Below are positions 1 through 12,824 of a stretch of 64,000 nt of DNA, one piece after another. Each line of letters opens with the position of its first letter. The stretch's first letter is position 1. Under the pieces are notes generated by a model. That model saw only the letters and a list, made by a program, of their open reading frames with translations, was not told the DNA's origin and made no database searches. The stretch spans positions 17,917,270 through 17,981,269 of the forward strand of contig CP034991.1 of the NCBI GenBank assembly GCA_004026145.2, written 5' to 3'. Both the position numbers and the translations under genes were made by a program. This DNA comes from Takifugu bimaculatus. Its lineage: Eukaryota; Chordata; Actinopteri; Tetraodontiformes; Tetraodontidae.

Positions 1-203
1 TTTGCAGGACGCCCTGAGCCGGGACACGGGGGAACCACCACGTAACGCGCCGCACAAAAGGATGAAGATGACAGAGAAAACAGTCCACAGCTGAGCCAAG
101 GAGGCGTCGTGATTGAGACGCGGCAGGAAGTCAAGTGGAAAACACAAGCAGAACTGCTGAGTCGAGGGCAAATATTAGCGCGGCGAGGTCCGGAAGGTCA
201 TAC

Positions 204-3200
204 CTGGCTGAGGACTGGGAGGGGCAGCAGAGGGGCAGATCTGACTCGCTGGGAGTTATTCCCCTCTCTCTCTGTTTGAACATGTCTCTGGGGTTCACGG
301 CACGCTGGGAGATGAGTGAAGCGGCCTCCTAGAATACCAGTAAGAGAAATTATGATGAGAAATTATGATGAGCGATTACGGGTTTCTGGGGGAAGCACCG
401 CAGGAGGAAAGAACCATTTACTGTCACACAGATGAGGCAGCACGTGGTGAGGATCAGCAGCTCAAAGGTCGACGTCAGAACGTGAGCGAGGACAGAAACT
501 GGGAAACAGCGATGACAAGCGTCACAAAAGGGGGAACTCACGTTGGCTTTTTCCACAGATTCCCCTCTCCTGACTGCCTTCCTCTCATTCTCCTGCTGCT
601 GCTGCTCCTGATGGGGATTAAAATCATGCCGCGACCTTGAGAAACAATTCCGATCACTTCCTGATGTGGCGCCGGGACGACAGAACACTCACCCAGCGTT
701 GCTTCTCCTGCTCCCTGCTCTCGACCTCCAGCTGTTGCTGGTGCTTCCTGTTGGAAACAAGAGTGGCTCACAGGTCAGACGGCGTGCTTTATCAACCGCC
801 GCGGCAGCGTTTCCTTTGCTAGGCCTACTTGTGTTGATCGATTTCAGCAGCCCTTTCTTTGTCTCTTCTCTCCCTCAGCGCTGCTTCTTTGGCCTCTCGG
901 TCTTTCCTCTCTCTCTCTAGCTGCTGCCGCTCCTCCTGCGCCTTGGAACGCTCCTCCAGCCGGACGTTTCTCTTCTTCTTTCTGGAAATAACGACCGGTT
1001 GGCGACGCTAGCCTTTGACTGGTCATTGTGAAACTAATTATGTCCCCACTGGGTCAAAGTTGAGCAGAACAGTGAGCGTCAGTCTATCTATGACGCCCCT
1101 GTTGCTGCAAAGTTGCACTTTTTCACTTACAACCAACAGCATCACGTTTCAATAAAAGGAACGTGGCAGGCTGGATTTTTAACTGGGATTGGGCTGAGAC
1201 TCGTGGGCAGAGTTAGCCACATCTGTGCAGCAGCAGAACTCGTATGGTCTTACCTCTGCCTGAGCCCAGAAGTTGTCTTTGTTGATCTTCTTGATTTCAG
1301 ACATGGCGTTGGTCTTCTGGTACACAGAGCCCTAGGTGTAGGATGTTTTGATACATGACACAGCCTGTATCGTGCAGCTGAACTAGATCTGCCCAACATG
1401 ATTATCCCTCCCAACATGGAACACAAGGAAACAGTCATACCACAGGACCCTGAGGCCCGCTGTCCAGGAAGCGGCTGGACGTTTCTTTGTGGAAGCTGTA
1501 GTTGGCTCCAGAAGCTTTGGCCACCTTCTGCATGATCACCTCGGGCTCCACGTCCTCCTCTGTTCTGGCATTTATCGTGACGTGCGCCCCCTAAAAACAC
1601 ACAAGCACAAGTTGAGCCCAAAGACTGGTTCCTATACTTGGTAGCTTCATTCATATTCCACTTCTAATCATATCTAATATGCCGCATCGGCAGGCAAATA
1701 AAGCGTCTACAGTTCAATTTAAATAAATTTGAAATTCAACACAGGAGTTAACGTCACCTTAAGAAAATTTGCAATGGAGCTAACATGATTTGCACAGAGG
1801 CCTTTCCTGGCATCATTGACTCCTTCTCCGGTCTGAAACAGAGAGGATTTCTTTAATAGTCATTTCAATAAACATTCTGAACCTCCAGAATGATGCGCAG
1901 CACAAACCCAGTTGATGAGAACATATTTAGGCAGACCGGAGTTTGGATCCTGCACTCGGCAAAATGCATACATGACTTTTCCGCTGTTCAGCTCCTCCAC
2001 CAGCTCCTCCAGGCCTCCATCTGATCGGCAAAGAGTGGAAAAACATCAAATGGTTCCTGTGGTCCGTTGTGTAACTGTGGGTTTTCTCCCTTCCCAAAAG
2101 CGGGGGTCGGGAGCACGGCATGCAGCGCTTTGTGCGTTTGCTCCGCCGCTGCAGCCGCGTGCTGACAAGGAAATTCTTTTGCACATTTGATAAGTGCACG
2201 GCATTAAGAGCCTTCAAACCTGACAACAACGTCAACTCACCCCCCTTTTCTGCAAGGCGGATGTCATTGCTATTTCCCTCGTAGGTGAACAAGGCCCTGT
2301 GGAAAACACAACACTCAGCAAAATGAGTAGGAACAAATCTCAAGGATAACGATGTTTAGGAGAATATTGCAAGAGGGGTTCATGGCGCCACATCTGCAGC
2401 CTTCCCTTGGAACGTGTCTGCTCTGGGTTAAGGTCCCACTGAGGTTTAAACTACACTAAACTGTATAGCAGACTGCATAGAATCGGAAATTCTGGTTAGC
2501 ACTAAACCATTTCCTGTGATGAATGAGTCGTTATTTATCAAGGTCAAATGTGGTTGGAAAAGGGATTTTTGTACGGCTAGAATGTGCAGTTGCCATATCA
2601 ACCAGGGAGTAAAACTGTCATGTCCATCGGTCTGGCATATTCAGGTTTATAATTAGGCATAAAGAGTTCTGCAATGATGAATGAATACAACTATCTAATT
2701 CTGAATAATCCAGAAAATTCTTGTGCTTTTGTTTTCTTTTCCAGATTACAATTTCAGCATCTTTCTTTCAGAGACAGAAACCCCCCTCTTGAGTAATATT
2801 TACAGTACAGGATCATCAATTCTGGCCTTTCTGTGTCACGCTGACACAGAAATGAAGCCAGCAAATGGTTCAACACCTATGCTGAAGCAGAATAATGTGA
2901 ATAATGGCGCAGATTAAAGTGGGAGTCGTCTGCAGGGAGCTTCGCAGCAGCCCCTGAGATTCAAGTCATTTAGGTCATCGTTAATTATGGAGGCGTTGTC
3001 ATTAGCACAGTTATAACAGCTTAATTAACGGAGAGGAACTTCTGGCTCGACATAAGCGTTCGGTCTCTCTTACCAGGAAGTGCCCTTTGTGCACAAAATA
3101 GGGCAATCAGGCAATATAGAGAGCAAACCAAAGCAGCCAGCGATATTAGTAATTGAGATAGAGTTGATTAGTTTGCTGGTGGAACGATGCCAGGCTAATT

Positions 3201-3567
3201 ATCAAGGTTAGTAGCTCCTAAGTTAGTTAGCACCACGGTCCTAACACGTCAGACTGGCAGCACATCAGAAAGCTCTACCAGCACGTACATCATCTTACAG
3301 ATGAACATTTAGGTCAACAGAAGTTCTGTAGTGATTTATAAAGACTGGCGTGTAGGAAGTTACCTTTTCTTTTACCGTTAGGTTAACTTAACTCGCCAAG
3401 TGGCTCGATGCTAACGACCACCGGAAGCGAACACACCACCTGCGTGACAAAACCGTCCTTTTCGTCCAAAACCCTGCTTCTTACCAGTTGGTGTCGGCTT
3501 TTTCGTCCACGACTTCTTTGAAAGCCGCTGTTAATGCGGGGCCGTTCTTGCTCAGGTTGACCGCCAT
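204..3567 (-). CDS. dbnl: Drebrin-like actin-binding adaptor (Abp1/HIP-55), 5' part; 3' end outside window
   Basis: Cytoplasmic adaptor that binds F-actin through an N-terminal ADF-H domain and links actin to endocytosis through a C-terminal SH3 domain. Coding exons on the minus strand: 3485-3567, 2241-2296, 1908-2020, 1758-1832, 1441-1590, 1254-1331, 829-981, 693-747, 542-607, 204-328, all with GT-AG borders and compatible phases. The protein starts MAVNLSKNGPAL; exon 2 encodes ALFTYEGNSNDIRLAEK and exon 3 the VMYAFCRVQDPNSGLP stretch typical of the ADF-H fold (about residues 1-134). Exon 7 encodes the charged coiled coil (ERERKDREAKEAAL). Exon 10 contains AVNPRDMFKQRERG, the conserved linker before the SH3 domain, which is not in the window. 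Exon 7 needs one base removed near 962 to keep frame, unless a weaker acceptor 4 nt further in is used. The start lies in a GC-rich promoter. Family identity is firm; paralogue assignment is inferred. Confidence 0.9.
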
Positions 3568-3599
3568 GGTTGTGCTAGTGCAGCTAGCCCGCTGGCTCA

Positions 3600-3720
3600 T
3601 CCGGGTTGCGCCCTTCCTACCGGGGGGCGGGGCCACGCTGCTGCGGAACCGGAAGCTCTTGTAGCCGCTGGCTGCCGCAGGCTGCACGGCCGCGCCTGTT
3701 GTTTACCTTTCTGTAGCTAC
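3600..3720 (-). promoter_or_regulatory. GC-rich promoter / 5' UTR region of dbnl
   Basis: Immediately upstream of the dbnl start is a GC-rich stretch with an Sp1-type GC box (GGGGCGGGG, 3624-3632) and an ETS-type site (ACCGGAAGC, 3648-3656), with no TATA box seen. This fits a housekeeping promoter. The transcription start cannot be placed from sequence. Confidence 0.5.
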
Positions 3721-5463
3721 ATATTCCACCAGAAAACTGGGTTAATGATAATAAATCAAGCCGGACAAGAGTGTAGCTAAGCAAAGAGCAGGGAAAGGTT
3801 GAAACTGCGGCTTCAGCACCGAGAAAAGAACACAACAGTAAACCAAGATGAGCTTTATTAATGTAATGACAAGATCAACAATTGTGACGACTATATGAAG
3901 ATTTGCAGGTTCGTGGTGACAATTCGAGCACGCGTGTTCCAAATTTTAAACTGAATTTCGGCCTGCAGTTTAAAAAAGAAAAAGAAAAAAAGCAGGCTTG
4001 AATTTCGAAAAGAAATGTGATCAAGCAGTTTTTCATGTTTACAGATCAAATGAATCACCCACCTAGGTGCCAGAGACCCAATAGCAAGTTTACACTTTAT
4101 GACTCTCATAGATATATGTGTATATACAACACGAGGGTTAAGGCTACAGTTTGAGTCAGAGGTGTAGGCAGATGAATGATAACGAAATCCCTGATATCTG
4201 GCAAATGGCTGTGAGGAGGTTCTCCAGAGTGCAAAGCATGCCAAGCTGCCTATATGAAGTCTATAGAGCACACTGGACAAAAGAAGTCGATGTCTCGTCA
4301 CTCAAAAGATGAACTGAGGATCCATTCATTCACTGGAAGAAACTCAGCTTTCAAAAATAAATAAATAGCCAGAAAAAAAAACAACAACACACAAAGTGTC
4401 AACTAGTCTGACTGACTACCACACACACATGCACGCACACATCTTTTTCAATTGTGGTTTGGCAGTCTAACCTTTCACTGCATTCAGAGGATATATTTTT
4501 GAAACCGTTCGGTATATATGATATTTCAGAACCTGTGTTGATTCTCTACAGCAGCTAACGATGTTAATAGTCTATATTTGGTGCCTAAATCGTGGTGTTA
4601 GATCTACAATCAAAGCTAATATTTTCATGCTTTTTTCGGGCCCTTTCTGGATGAAACAACGGATAAAGCCATTAATAATCAAACCGTTCCCTTTATATTG
4701 GCAGCGTCGCATGACGCCAAGAGAATTCTAACTACTTTACCCAACAGTCACAATGGATTATATTGAACTAATATTACACCAGGACACATCACAATCATTT
4801 TCAAGCTTGGTGACATGGAAAATAAACTAACTAAAGATTAAATGATACAATAGGAAAATACCCATGAGTTGCTAGACAAACTGCTAAACTGTCACTGTTG
4901 ATTATTAATCCTGAATTTAAAAGCCTGTGTAGACCCAATTCAAAAGATGAACATTAAGGGAGGTGCTTAAATTAAACAGAGATGGAAAATAACCCCCCCA
5001 CCCAAAAAAAAAAAAATAGGAGCAAGTGGTGGAACAACTACTGTAACCAAAAAAAATATAGATATAGATATATATAACCCCACTCCAGGTACAGAAGCAT
5101 TCAGAAACTGCTCATGTTAGGGAAACTCAAATAACAAGTTATAGCTTGTTGGAAGGGAACAAACCACTCCTGGAAGCATGAGGAGCATTCTTTCGTGTGT
5201 TCCCTTTGTGGATCGGGGAGGCTCGTCTCCGAGAAATATGTAAAATCCCTTTTATTTATTTAAATTAGAAATTGAATGTCTGTGTAAATCGAGTGAATTG
5301 GCCCAAACGCTGACAATTTGGATCGAACGTGTCAAGCTCCTTGTTTTCCCAGCATGGTTGCGGCTGTCAAGGCTGATGATTTGGTTAAATACCTGAGTAA
5401 CTGCGCTGAGGTGGGTGAACGGGTAACCTGTCGGACAACCACCGCTGGGGCTTACTAATGCAT

Positions 5464-5498
<35 letters not shown>

Positions 5499-5894
5499 AT
5501 CACGTGTGAGAGAAAAGGACGCCGGCCTTCACCGCACCGACCCTGCCTGAGGCGAAGCCTAACGGCGCGTCTCCAGTGTCTTTGAAAACCAATAAATATG
5601 GTTGCAATTTAAAACGCAGCGTCTCATATACAACCGTTGTTGATGTCGTTCACATTGTTTTAGGGGTGAGACAGTTTGTGCCAACAGGTAGGCTGCTGGT
5701 TATGGCACCGCACCGCCACGATGTGCACAGGGACCATTCTGCCTCAATTGCACCAACATCAGAAATAACAACACAGAAAGGCCACTAAAAACATGGAAAT
5801 ACAATACTAACAGTACATCCAGTGGGACACAGACAGTACCTCAGACACGAGAGCCATCTCTTGTTTCAATCCATCTGTAGAGTAACAATGATAT
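3721..5894. other. Intergenic DNA between dbnl and ube2d4
   Basis: AT-rich, with many stops in all frames and no recognisable exon. It holds poly-A/T tracts (around 3975, 5010, 5048), a (GT)n microsatellite and short simple repeats. The right part may be the distal 3' UTR of ube2d4, which runs leftward; TTTATT runs near 5250 could act as minus-strand poly(A) signals. Confidence 0.6.
5466..5497. repeat. (TG)n microsatellite
   Basis: About 16 perfect TG dinucleotide units in intergenic DNA. Confidence 0.95.
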
Positions 5895-6150
5895 GAAGAA
5901 GAAGAAGAATAAGATGCTTTATTGTCATTGTACAAGATTGTAGAAGGAAATTTCGAGAGATGGAGGCTCAACGGGAGCCGCTGCAGTTTTGGCCGCGCCG
6001 CCGCTGTTGATCAACCTAACCTGTTTGCTTTTAATGGTGGGTGAACCCGGAGCCCCCGGAGGCTCCACAGAAAGGCCTGTTGTAACTGGGGATGGACCCC
6101 ACGACCCTCTTGCTCTGAGGCAAGTGCTAACCACTACGCCACGCAAACTA
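5895..6150 (-). mobile_element. tRNA-derived SINE, minus strand
   Basis: Read on the minus strand it begins with a tRNA-like head (GTGGCGTAGTGGTTAGCAC near 6146) followed by text typical of fish SINEs (TGCCTCAGAGCAAGAGGGTC, then a degenerate B-box area, then GGCCTTTCTGTGGAGCCTCC). It ends in a LINE-like tail containing ACAATGACAATAAAGCA and a (TTC)n run at 5895-5910. It lies 365 bp past the ube2d4 stop in the same orientation. It is diverged, so inactive. The family name is not asserted. Confidence 0.75.
5918..5923 (-). terminator. Candidate poly(A) signal AATAAA inside the SINE
   Basis: TTTATT on the plus strand reads AATAAA on the minus strand. It lies about 590 bp past the ube2d4 stop, in the right orientation, within the SINE tail. 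Its use is an inference; other AATAAA words occur further left. Confidence 0.35.
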
Positions 6151-6514
6151 TAGACAGTGAAGATAAATGGCAAAACCGAAATATGGTCAATCACAAGAGT
6201 AACAGTTTTAAGTCTGAGTGTTGCGGTTTGGACTGTGAAGAGTTTGTGGTATTCCATATGGGACTGCTTTAAGTAGCCCATCAGGTCCTGCGCTGCAGAT
6301 CCATACAAGGCATGAAGGACATCACATGGTAGCAGCTCAGCACATGGAAAGCCAGGTGGCACTGTACCTCATTGTAATGCTTCCTCTTCCAAAAGATGAG
6401 CCGTGGTCTAGTCTTATATCCTCTGTTGCTCAGTTGTCTCAAGTTACAAATTGAACGTGGTTCTTTTGTTCTCATCTGTATTTCGTTTGTTCTCATCTGG
6501 CCTCCGTGCTGTTC

Positions 6515-8476
6515 TCACATGGCGTACTTCTGTGTCCAGTCTCTTGCTAATTTGTTGTACCTGTGGACGACACATTTTTGTCCTCAGCTTCGACAGCGAC
6601 AGCTCGACCGGAAATGACAGGTGAGGGGCGGCGGGGATCTTTCACTCACCGTTCCCGGTCAGCCTTGTACGTGTGAGCGATTTCTGGGACCAGCGGGTCG
6701 TCCGGATTAGGGTCGCAAAGCAGAGAGCAGATGGACAATAATACTGCGGAAAAATGAAGCAAAGGCCCGGTCATTTCCACAGCCTCAACACTGTCAGGCA
6801 CGTTTAACATACAGCCGCTAAAAGGTCACCAAGTCTGACCAAGAAGTCCATCAAAATGATTCAAAGTAAGACAAGACGTTGCTATGTGGGCTCAGGAACC
6901 CTGAACATGTATCTTTGCACCACCCCTGTTGGTTTAAATGACAAAAAGTCTGCATTTTCTAGCCCCCTTCCTTTACCTTTTGATACTGTAAGAGCAGGTG
7001 ACCACTGAGATCTCAGGATATCCAGGCAAATACTTCCATTGCTGTTGATATTAGGGTGGTATATTTTGGTTGTGAATGCAACCTGCAACAACAACAACAA
7101 AAAGAATCGTTTGCATTTTGTTTCTCAAGCGCCAATAAAAAGTCAAAGCAGTAAGTCCGGCAGGGACGAGCGAGCTGCAGCACGTCACTCACCTTGGGTG
7201 GTTTGAAGGGGTAATCTGTTGGGAAGTGGATGGTGAGGAAAAACACTCCGCTCTGATACGGACTGTCGCTCTTCAGAAACAAAAATAGACACAGATAAGC
7301 TTGGAAACGCCGGTTTGGTTGCACTTGTGCTTATTATTGAATATTAACTGGACTGGAATACAACGGACACTTACCGGACCCATTATTGTTGCCTGCCAAT
7401 GAAATACTGTGAAGGTGGGGGAAAAAAGGAAATGTTTAAAACGTCTAACATGAGCCAAACCTGCTCGAATACATTCTCGAGTCTACTCACAGTCATCTCC
7501 AACAGGCCCGGCAGAGCACTGAGCAGGTGGGTCTCTCTGCAGGTCTGACAGCTCCTACAACAAAGGAAATTCCTTCAGTTGGCTTTGGGTCGCACGGTGA
7601 GGTTAAAAGTCATCAATAATATGCTTCACAAGACACAGAAAAGGTGGGTTTGGGGCATAATATGATACTTTTTGTGGCCCAACTTTGGACCCTTTCCCCC
7701 CCAATGAAGTGAATATGGAGGCTAACTGAGGAGGAACCGATACCAACCATTAGGGTTGTCCCCCACAGAACCAGAAAGGCTATGATCAATAATCAATGGC
7801 CAGTAGGTACCCACCGAAGGCCTATTTAGGGACAAAGACGTTGTTTGACGCCGTTTGAAAAATCAGCCTATTCGGTTATATAAATACCCACCGTGGCCCA
7901 TTTACCATCCCATATATGGCAGCAATAACACTGGCGTTCACTTCTGGCGAGCAGAAAGCAGCTGTCATTCAACCACAACCCATCACCAGCCCATCTCAGA
8001 GGCCGCCAAGCAGCAGAAAGACGCGACAAAAGCCGAGCAAATAGGGACAAAATTCAGCTGACTCCAACCAAAAGGCGCATTGTCCCGAAGCTCGCTGCTA
8101 GCTCGCTGCTAGCACACCCCGACCCAGCCAAATGGCCGGTGTAGCTCATCGCGCTAGCCACACCAACGAGCCCACCGACACGGCTACTGCCAGTGGGAAA
8201 TTCCACGTCCAACACGAAGGAAGGAAGGCGCCACGATGGGGGTAACTTGTGTGCCGGACGGGAGCCAACGTTGCCGTTGTTGTTGTTGCGATGCGCAACT
8301 GCTAGCTTGTGCTTTGTCACCCTTTCCAAAAAGCACAAAGCAAAGAGCGAAGCTGAGCAACAGCCGTGCGCGGTTTTTTAGATTCACTCGACAAGAAACA
8401 AGTCTACAACGTAAAGACACCAGAAAGAATAAAGAAAACAAGACCCCCTCACCTTCTGAATTCTTTTCAACGCCAT
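6515..8476 (-). CDS. ube2d4: E2 ubiquitin-conjugating enzyme, UBE2D4-type (UbcH5 family)
   Basis: Carries ubiquitin as a thioester and passes it to substrates with RING or HECT E3 ligases. Seven minus-strand coding exons: 8453-8476, 7491-7554, 7375-7406, 7193-7270, 6977-7082, 6650-6743, 6515-6560. They sum to 444 nt, giving 147 residues plus stop, the exact UBE2D family length, and all borders are GT-AG. The protein starts MALKRIQKELSDLQRDPP, has GDDLFHWQATIMGP, the HPN motif (IYHPNINSNG), the catalytic cysteine in GSICLDILRSQWSP, and ends LARDWTQKYAM. The 'VPEIAHTYKADRE' segment and the dbnl neighbour both point to UBE2D4 rather than UBE2D1-3. No frame damage is seen. Small departures: Asn to Ser at PSDSPYQSG, and Lys to Arg in DRERYNK. 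Paralogue naming rests on recalled family sequences. Confidence 0.93.
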
Positions 8477-8479
8477 TCT

Positions 8480-8880
8480 ATTAGTGGCTAGGCCAGGGTA
8501 GCCTGTCAGCTAACAATTAACGCTAAAAATTTTGGCTCTTTAATTCACGTTCTTCCAAGCCTCCCTTCGCGTTTAATTGAACAGCAGCATTCAACAGATG
8601 ACGAACTCCGCTCTTTTCTAATTGTCCCTATAGCGAACTCGCAGGAGGAATCCGTGTTTAGGTGTCGTTACACTCCAGATGAGCCCTGTATTTTGTTGCC
8701 TTTAGCCTGTCTGAGCCAGCGCTGCTGCCCGATCTGCACCCGGAACGCGGCCCGCTGCGCGCCACCTCTGCGCATGCGCAAACAGGCTGCGCCGGGAGCA
8801 GGACAAAAGACGGTCGCTGAAGCGACGAAAGGCTGGAAAAGGACTTGTTTTTTAACAGCTTTTTATTATTAACGTGTCGC
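8480..8880 (-). promoter_or_regulatory. CpG-rich ube2d4 promoter with NRF1 palindrome
   Basis: Upstream of the ube2d4 start, 8700-8830 is GC- and CpG-rich. It contains the perfect palindrome TGCGCATGCGCA at 8769-8780, the consensus NRF1 site, about 290 bp before the start codon. No TATA box is seen. This fits a broadly expressed gene; the exact start site is not defined. Confidence 0.55.
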
Positions 8881-11800
8881 TTGGGCGTTTGTGCTGGGCA
8901 AAGATTACACTAAAAGAAAATATCGTCTTTTTTCCGAGTTGTAATCATTAAAGGAAAACGCAACATCTTGGTAATAAATGAGTCTGGAAAACATCGCTGA
9001 TTGCTGGAATATGTGTGTTAAAAAAAGACCGAAAGAAATGTTGGAGAGTTTGCTCTCACAAAAACAGGATTTGTTTTCATACTTGCTGAGAAAATAAGTA
9101 TTTCCATATTGAAGAGATCGCTTTTTTGATCGAGCCATTAAACAGATACAGAACAAGCATTCTAAAACAGTAGCAGACTAAAGGAACAAAGGATTTTAAT
9201 AAATTACAAAAAGAAATAAAATAACAATAAAAGGTGGCAGACCAACTCATTGATGTTGTAAGAACTGAGTGAAACTGTCGGCCTGCTGTGGATTTTCTCT
9301 TATTTATTCTTATTCTATTACTCTGTTAGAAAGTCAAAATAAAACTTCGGTTCAATTCAGAAAATTGCACATTGTAGCTCCCGTTTTGAAACTTAGCACA
9401 AGCTCCCACAAGATGTCGCTGTTTGAAAAGATCAAAACTCCGCCCAGGACGGACGGGCCAACTACAGCCAACTACAGCCAACTACAGCTCCATCAAGTTG
9501 ATGTTTCTTTAGAGACTCTAAAGAGACTCCAAGTTGGAGTACCGGGTATTGTACTGTGTCAAATGTAGAGTGTATATAACAAGTGTAAAAGCCTGTGACA
9601 ATGAAGTTGTGAGGAACAATAAAGGGGAGAGTTGTGTTATTGGCACAAACATAAGAATAAAGGAGGGAAAGACTATAGAATTGTTCATTCAATACCCATT
9701 CATTGTAAATTCAGCTGCATGCTTCAGTATATCTGCCTCGTAAAGCCTCATGAACTTGCCTTTATATGCGTTAAACAAGGGTGAAAAAAGAGCTCTCATT
9801 ATTTTAGCGAGTAGGCATGAATGAGTGGCAGTGTTCATTCTTCTTAAATGGCTGATTCAGTGTCAGGTTGAGGATCCTATCGTCAACGTGACACTGAGGG
9901 GAACCATTTTCCTTTGGAAAGCTGAAGATTCCTTTAGATAATATCGTATTGTTTGCTCATGTCTGTGCTTTCAATGACCTGCCTGTCCCCAGGCCTGCCT
10001 GTAATCAGATTCAGGCTGCAGCAGAGGTAGCAGTTTAGGGGTCTGCGTGTGCACCAGGGCCCTGTGCTCAAGAGTCTGCCCTCCCTGGATCAGCGTGAGG
10101 TTTGTCAAGCCCGAACTTTGCATCCTAAACCCTCAAACTGGCTGCCGCGGCTTTTTCAGGGTGAAGCCAAAATAAACGGAGCACAACGTCAGCGAATCGA
10201 CGCCTTTTGTTTGAATCGTGTGTGGGGGAATTTCCCACCTGTATCCATATGTTGAGTTTTCAGTTACATGGCCAAGGTGTGAATGTGTCGGGACTGGGAT
10301 GATACGGCTGGGGGTTGGGGTCTGGGGTGGGGGGGGCAGCTTAGTTGACCTGTCTGGTGAGGAATGTTGCCCATAGTGCTGTTATTTGAAACCGCGGATT
10401 CAGCAGACGCCAGCGACTCGCCTTCGTTCAGTCACATGAAACATCATTACTAGAAATTGTGCCGTGCCTAACGGGGAGTGTTTCCGTTATTAAGGCGCTG
10501 GAGCGGTCTGAGGCGGAGCTCTCTTCCCATGGTCGCTGAAACAAAGCACATAGGAGAACTGTCATTTTCAAAATTAACTTAAATAGATCTTGTTAATGTT
10601 TGAATTATCCAATAAAAGCGCAGGCGATTAATGCCGAGCACAAGCTGGGCTCAGAGGTGTTCTACCTTCGGTCAGGCCGTTAACTTTCTGAGGGCCCTTC
10701 TGGGGAACAAAGCGTCGTTGTTCCTGCACACTGAGGGACGTTTGTTCTCCACTTGTATCAATGGTCTTGATTTGATTATACATCCAGGCAATAAGTGCAA
10801 GTTGTGCTCATGTTTGCAGTAAAGTCAGCAGTCTGCACAATCAAATAATTCTCCAGTTTAGCCACTGGAAACGACTGGTTATGGCGTGGCGTAATCAGCC
10901 CTTCACGGCCCATTTCCTCCACTGTGATTTGATTTTGCTCGCCACTCTTACGGTGCCCTTTGACCTAGAAAATCATCCCTAAATTTCTTCGCATAGGGTT
11001 TGATAAATCAACTTGCAACTGAAAATCCGGAGGTTCCTGTTGCCTTCTCCTCAGCAAAGCTGTTGCTTTTTATTTGACTTAAGTTATTTAAAAGTAATGA
11101 TTATTTATAGATTTGTGTTTTTCATTCACAGACACCAGATATGTTTGAGGAACAGTGGTGCAACGTCTGCGTGTGAAAAATAACAATAAAAAAACACAAA
11201 ATGAGCAGAAAATGAAGCCTTTAAAGTCTTTCAATGCTTTTATTCCTCAGTAAATATTGTTGTTTATATAGCAACAAGTGTAAGCGTTTTAATGCTATTT
11301 TTTAAAAAAACAAAAAAAACCCAAAGGGATTTTTGCGGGTTATTTTATTATTTGTTATTTTGTCACTCTCCCCAATTGAATTTATCTTACAACCCACAAG
11401 AAGAGGAAACAGACTGAAATGAGAATCAGTCTCCTGTGAGCGTCTCCTCTCATCCACCCCTATCAGATGTTCATCACGTGGTGTTTGGGCACAAACCACA
11501 CTCAGAGCCATAAAGACTCCACGATCCTTGGGGGCTGAGCACTTCACTGGGGATCCCCAGAGTCTCCCTGGGACCTCAGCTCGTGTCGCGGTGATCGACA
11601 GCCCTGGTGAACATTTTACCGCGCTGCCTGTGAAACGAGGAGTCTCCAGGGTGCAGAGGTGACAGTGAGCAGCGGAGGGTTGACGGAGAGGTTGGGATCG
11701 GAGCGGCTCATCTCCAGCGAACGCGCTCCGTCTGTTTCGCTCTGCTTGAGGATTTCAGCTTTTTGCTGTTTGTTGAGTTTCCTTCAGAGACAAAGGAGGG

Positions 11801-12507
11801 ATTTCCTCTTACAGCAGAGAGGCAGTGGCAGCACCAACCGAAAGCTTCGCGGTCCCCTTATCAAGCACAAAATCTGACAAAGTATAAACTCACCGTCTGC
11901 AGACTGACGCAGGGTTGGAAATAATATTGATGAAGGGGGAAAAAACATCTCTTGTGCCTCTACTTCAGTTGCATCGTTGAGTGTTAATTTGTCTCTCTAC
12001 AAGGATTTGGATACAAATATTAAGATTTTCTCCAAGTCCTTTATTTTCTCAGTTATCAGTACTGATTATAATACTAAACAGAGGAGAAATGCATCAACAT
12101 TTTGGTATCAGGTATAAACCTGGAAGAGAATTGGCCCCTGAACCTGTTCTGAACCTTGTCGTTCACCTGTTCCCCACATCAGAATGGATTCATTTCGACT
12201 CCCAGACTTGTGCGAGCTGCCAGGACGAAAGGTTAAAGTGTATTCAGGGTGTACACAAACAATATAAAGCAAGATAAGTCTCTTAAATACGAATTTAAGT
12301 GCTTGTGCTGCCCAAATCTTTGCAATCCTTGTGAAATCAAATAGGTGTGAGTTCATGAACGACACACGCAGGAGTGTGTTCCTGGCCACGCTCTGTGGTG
12401 CTCTGTTGGAACCTTTCAGCCAGGTATAGAAGTGGACACCTGTTCACATTGTGCAGAGGTGTGTGATTCTGTGAGTGTGTATGTGAAAGCAGAGCGACCG
12501 GGAGGTG

Positions 12508-12541
12508 TGTGTCTGTGTGTGTGTGTGTGTGTGGGGGGGGG
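12508..12541. repeat. (TG)n followed by a G run
   Basis: An imperfect TG repeat ends directly in a run of nine to ten G residues. Confidence 0.9.
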
Positions 12542-12726
12542 GTCCATCCTGTCACACAATAAACAGTTTGTTTCCCAGGAGTACCCTAATGTTCCTGTTG
12601 TTGGCTCCGTCACTGCACACTGGGAAACGTCCTGGCTTCTATTGTCCAGGAGGTCAAAGGTCACAGGATGCTCCTAAAGGCCTAAAAGGATAGCAGAGAG
12701 GTTGGATAGAGAAGCATGATAAAGAG

Positions 12727-12728
<2 letters not shown>

Positions 12729-12820
<92 letters not shown>
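12729..12820. repeat. Compound (CA)n(CT)n microsatellite
   Basis: About 24 CA units pass without interruption into about 21 CT units, 92 bp in all. The first half is alternating purine-pyrimidine and the second an all-pyrimidine strand. Confidence 0.97.

Positions 12821-12824
<4 letters not shown>

Noticed and set aside
5895..6150. tRNA gene on the minus strand
   Set aside because: The tRNA-like head is followed by SINE body and tail, the B box is degenerate and no cloverleaf can be drawn.
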